DNA of 64,000 nucleotides from Sphagnum compactum (lineage: Eukaryota > Bryophyta > Sphagnopsida > Sphagnales): positions 19,584,304 to 19,648,303 of the forward strand of contig OZ234496.1 of the NCBI GenBank assembly GCA_965153455.1, given 5' to 3'. Shown piece after piece: positions 1 to 10,800 of this stretch. Position 1 is the first letter of the stretch; the number at the start of each line of letters is the position of its first letter. The notes under the pieces are model-generated. The model searched no databases. It saw only the letters and a list, made by a program, of their open reading frames with translations, and was not told the origin of the DNA. The position numbers and the translations under genes were made by a program.

Positions 1-560
1 ACCCAGAACCTGGTGTCCCAGTTCTATCTATTTCCGCATGGGACTGGAACCAGGATACACTATTTTGAAAATTAACGGTGACTAGAACCAGGGGTTAACC
101 GGAGGTTCCAGCCCAGGTTGAGTATGAGCCGGATATGAGCCAGTTTGACTGATTTTCAAAACTGGACCTGAGGTTGTTCAGGAGACTGGCAGTTAATTGT
201 TTTGAAGGTATGAATGGGCCCCAGGGGGAAGGTGAAAACTACAAGAAAGAAGGCAGAAACACCACAACCACCAGATAGGTTATCAATAGTTTTAGGTCAT
301 CAGTAATGCATCAGGGTAGGTTATCAAATACCCAGTTGATCACCATCAGTTAACCTATCAATTATCCGACCAATTATGAGGTTTAAAACAAATTCTTTTT
401 AATCAAAAAATGTGTAATGTTTTAGGATGAATAACCTACCTGGATGATATCTAGGTCATCAGGAGAAGTTATTAAAATTTGAAATTTCAGTATGAGGTAG
501 TTAGGTTATTAGCTGGTTATAAAAACCACAATAACTGATGGGTAGGTTATTAAAAACAGA
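1..560. repeat. Degenerate short-motif repetitive DNA
   Basis: No gene is visible. Positions 1-190 repeat variants of the words GAACCAGG, GGTTCCAG and CCAGTTC. These resemble the GAACC/GGTTC palindrome-rich DNA at 45240-46340. Positions 260-560 repeat variants of AGGTTATYA and AGGTCATCAG about a dozen times. Either could be an eroded satellite or the edge of a transposable element that begins outside the window. Only the word repetition is observed. Confidence 0.45.
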
Positions 561-1660
561 CCTGTGAAGTGGTGGGTCAAAAAACTCAATAATCAGCCAA
601 TACTGGAAAGTACCAGCTATAGAAACCCTGCTCCCCTCCTTTGGCCCACATAGAGAGTGACATGTGAGACAAAGCTGTCCAAAAATCAGTTAGGAAGTGT
701 AATGAGAGAAGAGAGACTTGGGTGGGGATGGGGTTAAGCATCTGGCAGACGATAGTTGAGCTGCAACTGCATATATTCCTCATCAGCTAGCCTAACCCCC
801 CCACCTCTCCCATAGTTTCCCATCAACATCTGAAAGGAAAGTGTAGTGTGGCAGAAGAGACGTGTGTGTGTGTGTGTTGCAGTGAGTGAGTGAGTGCATA
901 GGAATAGAGGCTACCTACATAACTTACAACTTTTATTGAATGAGATAAAATCTAGATGATGCAAGAGTAACATTGAAGGGTGAGTTATTTGTTGGTTTCT
1001 TCGTTTGAAAGCACAATAAGAACAAGGTAGGTACATCCCAAGACTTCCCCCACATCAAAAACCCCACCACCATCCTCCTACCACCTCTTCTTGTCAGTCA
1101 GTAATGGTGGGCTGGGCCCAACCTGGGTCCCATGTATTTGGCAAAATTGGAGGTTCTCGTAAACCCCACCCCAATTCCAGCCACTTTCCAAATAACTTAA
1201 AAGTATGTGGATTCCTTCTCGTGCCCTTTTTCAGGGGCTCTAAACTTGTGCTCAAAGATTGGCTCTGTGCATAAACCTCAGTAACCTGTAAGATGCATCA
1301 TCTATCTTCAATGCCGTGTTTGTATGTCGGGTAGGGTCCAAATTTGGGAGACCAAATATGGGCCATACCTGAATGTCAGTTCACAGCTTGCTTGCTTTGC
1401 TTGACGTTAGCCAGCTACACAAGTGCACTTTTTTCTTTCCTTTTGCCTCTCGAATCATGCAATCCTCCTTCCTTTCCCTTATCCGTTGGTGATTGTATAT
1501 CCTTAACAAATTGTGCATGGGGAAGAATCCTGAAAGGAGAAGTATTTTATCATCATCTATCTTAAGGATTTTATTTCTGTCTTTTGAACCCCACATGCCC
1601 TTGTAAGTTCTAACTGTCATAAAAAGTGGGGAGGGATGGCGATTGGGTTTGACCTTTAGC
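561..1660. other. Spacer without recognisable gene
   Basis: I see no coding region here. The open frames are short and resemble no family I know. The only structure is a GT microsatellite followed by GTGA repeats at about 860-897. Confidence 0.5.
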
Positions 1661-2255
1661 CATTACAAGAAAGTCCTAAATATACATTTTCACATAAAAT
1701 TACCTTTACCCATTAGGAGAAAAAAAATCCTTATATTCCACTTTACCCATTATGACAAAATCCTAGATTTGCACTTTCATATTAAAAACTTCCTTCACCC
1801 ATTACGAGAAAGTTGCAAATTTACACTTGTACACAAAATTAGCTTTACCCCTTACAAGAAAATCCTAAATTTACACTTCCACATAAAATTATCTTCACCC
1901 ATTACAAGAAAATCCTAAATTTACACCTCCACATAAATTTATCTTCACCCATTACAACAAAATCCTAATTTTACACTTCCACAAAAAATTATTCTTCACC
2001 CATTACAAGAAAATCCTAAATTTACACTTCCACAATATAATTACCTTTACACATTAGAAGGAAATCCTAAATGTACACTTCCACATTCAAATTACCTTCA
2101 CCTATTACAAGAAATTACAAGAAAACCCTAAATTTATACTTCCACATGAAACTATCTTTACTCATTAAAAGGAAATCCTAAATGTATACACTTCCACATA
2201 AAATGCCCTTTACCCCATATTAAGGAAGTCCTAAATTTAACATTCACATAATAAA
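1661..2255. repeat. Tandem array, about 12 units of about 50 bp
   Basis: The unit reads roughly ATTACAAGAAAATCCTAAAT, then TTTACACTTCCACATAAAAT, then TATCTTCACCC. About twelve head-to-tail copies are visible, with single-base changes and small indels. The central copies (about 1850-2040) are the most alike and the outer ones more diverged, which is usual when unequal exchange homogenises an array from its centre. The open frame at 1643-1918 that crosses it is only periodic repeat translation, not a gene. Confidence 0.85.
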
Positions 2256-3169
2256 TACACCTGATGAAAGATATACTTTAAAGTACCTTAGCTTAGGTTG
2301 TGAGGAAGTCATGCCTTACAGCCAACCGAGCCTGGCTTTTTATCTGTCACAAGTGCAGTTGTTGGTAGTGGAAAAAAAAAAGTTTGAAGTAGTCTCAAGT
2401 CTCAACACAATCTTGCAATCTTAGCACTGAACACTAGGGCATCAAATGGTGGGACCCAATCCCACCCAGTTCTTCCTCGGATGATAAGCATGGAAAGGAA
2501 AGCAAAGGAGAGGAAAGCAAAGGAATTTTTTTTGTTGAAAAAATCTCGACACCAAAATTACAATGATTTTTTTGGCCTCTAGAGTCTATTGGTTTCGGGG
2601 CAGTTTCCAAATTGCTTCTGCACTGATAGGGTCAGAGTTGACTCGGTGGTAAGACGGTATCTAGTAAATGTCCCTTTGTGGATGGAAGGTTTGAATGGAG
2701 AAGACCACTGGCAAGGTTTGCATGATAAGAAGCACTAGGCTACAACACACTCAGTTTCAGTGCTTTTTCAATGTCAACAACATGCATCCAGCTAGCTGGT
2801 TACTGCAACTCTCTTTTGACTGAGTATCTTCAGCTTCTTCTGATGAGCCAACCCCTTTCTGCTATTCCGGGTTTGGGGAGGAGATGGGTTGCTTTTGTCT
2901 TCCAAGTCTGGACTACGTACACTTTGGGAGTGGGCCAGAGTGAACCAGCACCTACTTACACTTGTAGCTTTGAGTGAGCTCTCTCTCTCTCTCTCTCTTA
3001 GTGCAACTCCGCCTGTGCACTCTGCATTGTAAATTTGGATGAAGAAAAGTCAAAACATGGCGGATGGGCTCAGCAGAATGGTTTTAGCATTTTTGTTGTA
3101 AAGGATAGGGGCCTAAACCTTGAACCCAACCAACTAACAACCAATCCCTTATCTACCCTTCCTATCTTT
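2256..3169. other. Spacer with possible tRNA-derived SINE and CT microsatellite
   Basis: No gene is recognised. At about 2635-2655 a stretch reading GACTCGGTGGTAAGACGG resembles a pol III A box. About 45 nt downstream GGTTTGAATGG (about 2687) resembles a B box (consensus GGTTCRANNCC). The spacing fits a tRNA-derived SINE head, but no cloverleaf is intact. A CT microsatellite lies at about 2976-2998. Confidence 0.3.
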
Positions 3170-4147
3170 TCCTGACAAAACTTATATTTCTTCTTGGTTA
3201 AATCTATATTTATATATTCTTGTCTAAACTTTTATCTCTTGGCAAAACTTACATCTTTTTTTGGATAAACTGTTTTTTCTTGACAATTTTTTTTTAATTA
3301 AAATTTTATCTCTTGGCAAAACTTTTTTTTTTGGCTAGTTTTTTCTCTATTGGCAAAACTTATATTTCTTTTTGGTTAAACCTTTTCTATTGGCAAACCT
3401 ATACCTATATCTTTTTTTGGCTAAAATTTTTTCTATTGGCAAAACTTATATCTATTCTTGGTTAAACTTTTCTCTTTTGGCAAAACCTATATCTTTTCTT
3501 AGCTAAATTTGTTTCTCTTGACAAAACTTATATATCTTTTTAGCTAATTTTTTTCTTTCAGCAAAACCTATATCCCTTCTTGACTAAACTTTTATCCTTT
3601 GGCAAAAACTATATCTTTTTTTAGCTAAACTTTTATCCCTTGGCCAACGTACATATCTTTTTGGTTAAATTGCTTTCTCTTATCAAAACTTATATCTCTT
3701 CTTGGTTAAACTTTTCTCTCTTGGCAAAACCTATGTCCCTTCTTGGTTAAATTTTTTTCTCTTGACAAAACTTATATTTCTTCTTGGCTAAATTTTTTCT
3801 CTTGGCAAAATCTATATCCCTTCTTGGTTAAACTTTTTTCTCTTGGCAAAACTTTTTTCTTTTGGCAAAACCTATATCTATTCTTGGCTAAACTTCTAAC
3901 TTTTAGCAAAGCTTATATCTCTTCTTGGGTAAACTTTTCTCTCTTGGAAAAACTTAAAACCTATATCTATTCTTTGCTAAATTTCTAACTCTTGGCAACA
4001 TTTTTTTTCACTAATTTTTTTTCTCTTGGAAAAACTTATATATCTTGTTGGCTAACTCTTGGCAAAACCTATTTATATTTTTAGCTAAACCTCAACCTCT
4101 CAACAAAGCAATTCTATTCGTTGGCTAAACTTTTACCTCCCAACAAT
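3170..4147. repeat. Tandem array, about 24 units of about 38-40 bp
   Basis: The unit is approximately TTGGCAAAACTTATATCT followed by CTTCTTGGTTAAACTTTTCTC. About two dozen degenerate head-to-tail copies make up nearly 1 kb. It is T-rich on the plus strand. The frame at 3743-3988 is translated repeat, not a protein gene. It is unrelated in sequence to the array at 1661-2255, so two independent minisatellites lie within 3 kb. Confidence 0.85.
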
Positions 4148-5441
4148 TCTTTTTGGGATTCTACTATTCTAAAAGGAAAAAATAATAATGGAATTCACAA
4201 TGTGTAAAATGAACTTCAATATATATTTTTATAAAAATCAATCAAGGACATAAAAATAATGTTGATTTTAGTTAGAAAAAAAATTTAATGAGGTTTTTTT
4301 TTTTTAAATTGTATTTTCAATGATTATCTAATTCAATCACTTAAATCATATGAAAATTAATGTAAAACATATAAGAAGGTTAAATTTACATATTAGGTTC
4401 TAGGCATTACAATACTTGTGTCAACTTTAAGTTTTAACACCATGTTTATAATGGTTTGGAGTTCCCAAAACTAACACCTATTGTATGGGTAAGATGCAAG
4501 TATTGCCTATTATGACAAATATTAATATTAGTTGAAGATTTAATCCCAACATACAATACCCACATATGAAAACAATGCCATTTGTGATCAAAATGAAACC
4601 TTTTTTTCTAAATTTTTTTCTTTTTTTAAATTATTTTTCTAATTTCTTGTACTCATATTTTTCGTTCTAGAATTTTATTATCTTTTTTTCTTGTTCTAAA
4701 TGATTTTTCTTTTGTTTCTTCTTCATAATCAATTTTTAAATTTTTCAAAATTTTTAAATTTAAAGAAATTCAAAACTATTTTTTCAATTTTTGTTTATCA
4801 CTAAATATGCATATTTTATGGTCAACATTTGGGTATTATGTGAAACATGAAAAAAATTAACCAACATTCTATGCCTTAGATTTGAGTATTACACTGTTTT
4901 ATTTTATTTTTTCTTTTTAAAATATTTCTCATCACAACTCTAAAATGAAAAATGAAAATACTGTGTAAAATGGACCAATCATACTGCGGTGGAGCTTGAA
5001 TGAAAATGAACTTAGATTTTGCAATACTCTCATGATAAAATTGAGACTCCATTGAAATTAAAATGAAAAAAAGTCAAATCCAGCCAATTCCCATAGAATT
5101 TCTATTACCAATTATATTTCATTTATGTAAAGGTTTTAATATGCGAGTATTGCAAATACATGCCCCTCCATCACTTAGGTTAGGGTTAGTAGAAAGTCCA
5201 GAAAACTACAATGGATGTGAAGCCTGGCAAAGAAAGGCACAGCAAAGCCTAACACCTCCTGTTGATTGGGTGTATGGCTTGATTGGTCCAGTTGGGTTGC
5301 TATTAGTAGCTGTCTGTGACCTTTTGGAGTCCTAGCTTCAGTTTTATGGGTCAAGATTAGTTTTTGGGGGGGGGAAAAAAAGAAACTTCGATATGGAAAT
5401 GGAAAAAAAACTCTTGTAAGGTTCTCTAGTAAGGAGTCAGC
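4148..5441. other. AT-rich spacer
   Basis: The sequence is strongly AT-rich with homopolymer runs. I find no coding signal, RNA gene or clear mobile element. A short frame at 5063-5335 has no family resemblance. Confidence 0.5.
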
Positions 5442-5590
5442 ATGGGTGGAGCTTTCAGGGTGTCGATTCGCATGGACGATCGAACTGATGGACAGAGGGA
5501 CGACGGAACAAATGAACGACGGGACGGATTCAGGAGAAGCTTCATTTCATCCCGACGTCCTTTAATATATGTAATATTTGTCCTAAGAAA
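5442..5590 (-). mobile_element. Possible decayed Helitron 5' end
   Basis: Read on the minus strand from about 5590, a TATATTAAAGGACG start is followed by a run of GTCC/GTCG words (CCGTCCCGTCGTTC, CCGTCGTCCCTCTGTCC). This has the same architecture as the Helitron-like start at 57887 (TATATATAAAAG then GTCTGTCTGTC). No matching 3' hairpin end was found, so the call rests on composition and order only. Confidence 0.25.
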
Positions 5591-5729
5591 TGTTAAATTT
5601 GGACTGAGAGACCCTGATTTTGTCTAAGAAAGAATTGGGATTTTCACCATGGTACCAGTGTAGGTGGTGGTTCACTCCCGGTCACTTCAGGTAGAAGGCC
5701 AACCCAAACCAACCCACTTGTTTTTTTTG

Positions 5730-6580
5730 AATGAAAAAGAAAAACTTTTGTTTCTTATTGAAAATTTAGCCACCCCCACACACACCCCCCCCCCCCTCTC
5801 CCACAAAGAAAAAAAAAACTAGGGCAATTGGATGCATGCTGCAATTCCTAGTTGGCTGAGCAGAATATCAAATCCCAACACTATTAATCGCCTCTTTGGC
5901 GTAGGCTAATGGCAGAGGGACATGACTATGGATGTATATATTAATCATATTAATCAGTTGTAGGACCACTCCCAACGTTCAAATTTTTTCTCTTTTGTGA
6001 GTGGGCATATTTGATTGACCCGTCAAAATTTTTTTTACTCAAGTTATGTGTTACAAGAGTAGAATTTAGGGCAAAGGATATGGGATAGAATAAGGTGCTA
6101 TTGGGAACATGTTGGGATTCCATTGGGAACCCAAAAAGCCAAAACACCTCCCCACCTCTGAGAAAAAAAACTGGGCCCCTTGGGTGCATGCTGTCTCACC
6201 TCATTGGCAGCCAACAATGTCAATGCCCAGCCCCAGCCCCAGCCAACCCCCACCCTCCGCCCTTTATTGTTACTATACATGAATATTCAACTTTGGCCAA
6301 AGAATATGGAATAAAAGTGTGGTTCTATTGGGAACATCTTAGGGAACATTTGGAAAACTAAGGAACTTGGTAGGAACAAATTGAGAATATGAGAAAACAA
6401 CCCCCCCCCTTGGAACCCAAAAGAAAAAAACTGGGCCCACCTGAGTGTATATCAAGCTCTTCACATTGGTCGCATGAAAATTATGGTCTTAAAACTATCA
6501 ATCACCAATTTGGACCTAGGCTAATGCAAGGAAAGCGGAGTACGGGTGTATATTCCAGCTTTGTTTTAAGAAAGCTCGGA
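5730..6580. repeat. Three-copy direct repeat
   Basis: Three related segments lie in direct order at about 5740-5945, 6085-6260 and 6315-6575. Shared landmarks are a C-run followed by AAAAAAACTGGGC, then a GGTGCATGCTG-like word. In the first and third copies this is followed by TAGGCTAATG and GGTGTATAT. The copies are well diverged, so this is an old duplication of one unit or three insertions of one element. Overlapping open frames here are short and unconserved between copies. Confidence 0.55.
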
Positions 6581-7534
6581 GAGCTCTGTACATATGTGGG
6601 GAGCCACGTGAATGTCAAGAAGAGCACATGAAATGGCATGAAAATGGTTACAAGTCTTTGGTTTGGGTCCCAAGCTAGGGAGAGTACAAGTCCGATGAAT
6701 CCTCAAAAATATTGTTCATTCGAACCTTCCTTCCTTCCCGTGCTTGCATCTCACACACAACTTTACTTTGTAGTGTGCTTCAATTTCGGAAACACTCATT
6801 TTAGGGAGAGAAGGGGGGGATGTCGGGTGGGGGCCATAATAATATTTGAGATCTTTTTTGCATGCTTGACATGTTGCACAGCACCTTCTTTCAAAGTTGG
6901 CAAGTCCTTGGCGTGCAAGTGCGGATCTTCTTTCCTTTTATATAGACCTTTGTAGGAAAACAAAAATTCAATCTCTTTTCAGCACAAGCAACAAACAAGT
7001 CAATCTTCAAACAAGTGGGGAAAGGGGCAAAAGAGGGAGGGGAGGGGGTGGGATGGGCCAATGTAGCAAAGAAATTGTAGACTACAAAATGCCTTGTACT
7101 ACCAAAAACCCATAGATAGAAACTCATCCAGCAATGGATAGAAAAACAAAAAAATCATCCCAGTTGAGAAAACCTAAATTCATTCTGTCTCATATTCCTT
7201 GTGTCCCCTCACTTAGCTACAAGCATAAACAGTGGGCTTCACATGGTGGGTGGTTAATCAACCAGGGACAACAAACACTATGGAGCCTATAGGTATTCTT
7301 TTGTAGGGTTCACATTTTCATTGCTAATGGAATCTGCACAACTTAAGGAATATGAAGTTTCAACCCAAAGATATATACATAAATGCTTTAAAGTTTTTTT
7401 ATTTTTTAATTAGAAAAATAATGGATTTCTTGAAGCAAGAGAAGCTGATCATGACAAGTAATTCATTGACCTTACATTAGAAGCAAAGAGGTGCTTTCCA
7501 AGCTTAGATTAGGAGATACTATATAGCACCTTGT
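6581..7534. other. Spacer without recognisable gene
   Basis: Short overlapping frames on both strands (for example 6638-6955 plus and 6891-7127 minus) show no family resemblance and contain G-runs typical of low-complexity DNA. No RNA gene is seen. Confidence 0.45.
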
Positions 7535-7800
7535 AGGCTTCCTAGAATTGCAATCTTTTTTTAATAAAAAACATTAAATGCTTTTAACTTTTGACTAAGC
7601 TCCTCTAGCACCCATTATTTAAGCTACCTGGTCAAATGTGCTATAGGGTGTTGAAACTGGACTTTAAATAGTGCCTATTAATATTAATGTGGCACCAAAT
7701 GGAATGGGTAAACTACTACTACATGGGTTATGTGAGAGTTTAATAACCGCCAGGTAAACTACCAAGAGATCCAAGAGTATAATATAACCCTTCTCTCATT
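7535..7800 (+). repeat. Dispersed repeat, copy 1 of an inverted pair
   Basis: This segment matches the reverse complement of 13715-13965 over about 250 bp. Shared words include TAGAATTGCAA near 7545, TTTGACTAAGCTC near 7589, CACCAAATGGAATGGG near 7693 and TTACCAAGAGATC-type sequence near 7760. In the other copy a TA microsatellite lies between the first two words. The LINE remnant on the minus strand abuts copy 2, so the shared part may be a flank or tail of that element. Confidence 0.7.
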
Positions 7801-10800
7801 GGTGGAGATAGATGGGAAAAAACCATAACCAGATTTAGGTGCATGTTTCTTCTTCATTGGACGTCCAGTTATATCACATAATCAATAAGCTGCCAGCTGA
7901 AAGGTTAAGGTTTATAGTTTAGGAAAGCTTTGATGTACTACACTTTACATCCATGATGTGCTCACACATGGATGCATCACAAAATGTATCTGGATATGGA
8001 TCACTCGCGTAAGTAAGTTTACATCCATAACCTGCTGAGCAAGCGGATGTATCCATGGCCCTAATAGGCTGGTTATGTCCCCTAACAAGCCAGCTCTCCA
8101 AAGTTACGGGTACTTTTTAAGATAGCTTTTTAATTTCACTCTTATGTCACTTAGTTCTTCACAAACTAAATCAATTTATGTTCAATATGAAAAAAAAACT
8201 CAGAGAAGGAAAAATGTTACAATACGCAAAATTTCAACTTACAAAATTTCAAATTACAGATTCTTCTGTAAGAAAAAAAATTATTCTCTTATATTAACCC
8301 TTCTTGCACAACACTCTATTGAATCCTTTGAGTGGCTAAGTAATCTGGAGCACCACAAAAGTGGCATTAGATAGTCTGAAAAAATGTTTTTTCAAGCCTC
8401 AAAAGTGATTGGAACAAGTGTGAATCAATCCACTAGGATTCACAGCTAAAGTCTTGAAATGTAGGTAAAGCCCAAGTCTGCAGGCTGGCTTTAGGCCGCT
8501 GGCTTTACCAAACATGCCCTCCAAACATGCCCTCCAGTTAGACTAAATAAATCGGAGCATGTCTCTACAATTATGCCCAGTGTGATCTGACCGTTGTCCA
8601 CCCACCCTTCCTCACATAAAAGACCCACTCTACATGGTGAATTTTTATTTTGTGATTTTGGTGATTTTGGTATAGAGATCGGAACTGGATTTGTTTTCAC
8701 CATATCCACACCCACCTTCTCTTCCCTTACTTCATAGTTCAAATAATGTAAGTGATTGCCGTATATTAGGCCAAATTGGCCAACCAATGGTTGACCCATC
8801 CCAAGAGCCTTGGTTTGTGTGCTGGAAGCACTATGGTCTTTGACACCCAAGACTCATCAAAAGCACTTGCAAGAAAGAGCGTTTTACAGGACACTATGAA
8901 ACATGGGATCAATTGTACATCCATCATGCTATTGTAGTCATGTGGCCAACGCGTGGAACAATCATACAACAATACAATGGCCTATTTTGAACATGAATTG
9001 TGAAAGGCAAAACACACATCATCCACCAAAAGCTAGAGAAAGGACCATTTACAACTCCTTCATAATTTTGGCACAAATTCCATATCCATTACAGTCAAGC
9101 CTAACATTCTTTCAAAGGAGTAAAAGTGAGGGATTGCAATAACATGTGAGCCTTGTAAATTTTGCCTCACCCCTTATATGCCACGATGTAAAAGAATTAC
9201 TTCATGATCTTCGTGATTCAATGATATAAGATTACATAATAAAATTGCAAGCGAGTGCATACCTACTAGTTGCGTAAAATAAAATCACAAGGGAGTGTGT
9301 ACCTACTAGTTTGCCTAAAGGTCCAAACAAAATCTTCTTCAACAAAGGCCAATTAGGTTCTCTCCCATGACCGTATAGGTATGTAACTTTGGATCTTATC
9401 AAGTTGATCCACTTGGTGCCCCGCCTCCCCCCCACCACCCAACCCAAATTTTGTGTTCTCTCAGAGAAGTAGTTCACTTTTGAGACGGCCCACAAGAGAG
9501 TAAAATGTACTCCATCAATCTCTCCTTCCTTACAAGGGCATCCACCACAAAAGAAAAAAGGGAAGATAAGAAGATGAGTGGGTGGTGGGATGGGCCTACC
9601 TACTAATGCCTGCACACAAAGGAGAGAAATAAAAAGAGTATCCGATTGGGTGGCTTGCAAATCTTGTCTAATTGGAATATGACTCGGACCCAATCCTTCC
9701 TTCTGACAATGGGATGATGACTGATGGTGGAACTAGAGGTAAAGTGTTGCAGTGGTATCGGGTGCTAGCAAAGCAAAGAAAACTATGGCAAAGAAAGTCC
9801 ACAAAAGATGGCATGCAAAATTGGTGTTGTGATAAATTTGAACACCAAAAACGTGTGGTCCCCTTCTCCTCTTGTGAGGGTTGGCAATCACTTGACTTCC
9901 ACACCTTCCACTCATCCTCATCTCACATATCTCATAATTTGTTGGGTAGTTGCTATTTTTGGAAATTGAGTTAGAATTTTTAGGTCCTTTCAAATTTTTG
10001 GGGGGGTTTTTTTCCTTCCATTTTAGTGTTTTTTTTACAGTAAGGTTTGACACGTTTACATCCATACAAGAATCATAGCAAGTGGGGGAGCAAATGAGGA
10101 AAATAATATGTTTTTTTTTAAATTAAAAAAAGAACTTAACCGTGTATATATGTCATACCCAAAAGAAGCAAAATCCACCATCCAATTGTGAAGGAATACT
10201 TTAAATGTTAGCAAGGTGAAGGAGGTGGGGAGGAATCATGGAGGAATTTTTAGTAGTTTTTGTCATACTTGCCCTATTTGTCTGGAGCTCGTGCTTTTTA
10301 GAGAAAAGTGGAGGAAGGGACACACACCCTGTTGCCACCACTTCCACTTGTTGTGGGAAAGGAAAGGGAGGAGGGGGGGGGGGGGTGTGTGGTCCCTCCA
10401 CCACCACCAGACACAATACACTCACCCACACACCTTATCTATATTCACTGGGTCTTTTTTTCATACATGCCTTTTTCCACGGATGGGTTATGAGTTAATA
10501 AGAATTAGGACACTAAACACCCCCCCCCCATACAAGGAAGACCCAAGAGTGCGTAGGTCGAAAGAAGAGTCAAGCCACTCATATTTGCACAAATTATCAA
10601 AGAATGGGTAGGTCGGCATGCCTAATTAATTTTGTAAGAGCTCCGGAGTTTGAGAGAGTAAAAGGATGATGAAACCCTGCTGGCCCACAAAGAGCTGTCT
10701 TCCTTATTGAAGCTGGCCCACAACCCGGTCCAATAAAATATGATATTGGTTGCGGGATTGGCTCCATAGCCTTCATTGGTTGTTCCTTCTAAGAGTGTGA

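Noticed and set aside
2625-2720. Functional tRNA gene
   Set aside because: Pol III box-like words are present but no acceptor or anticodon stem can be paired; kept only as a possible SINE.
1661-4147. CRISPR-like regular repeats
   Set aside because: Units are contiguous without unique spacers and the DNA is plant nuclear, so these are minisatellites.
6098-6280. Minus-strand frame with GVGWGWGWA repeats
   Set aside because: Simple translation of a CCCCAG repeat on the plus strand.
9232-9693. 153-codon minus-strand open frame
   Set aside because: No family resemblance, no signal or domain motif, and a small tandem duplication lies inside it; neighbouring frames do not join into exons. Best treated as chance.
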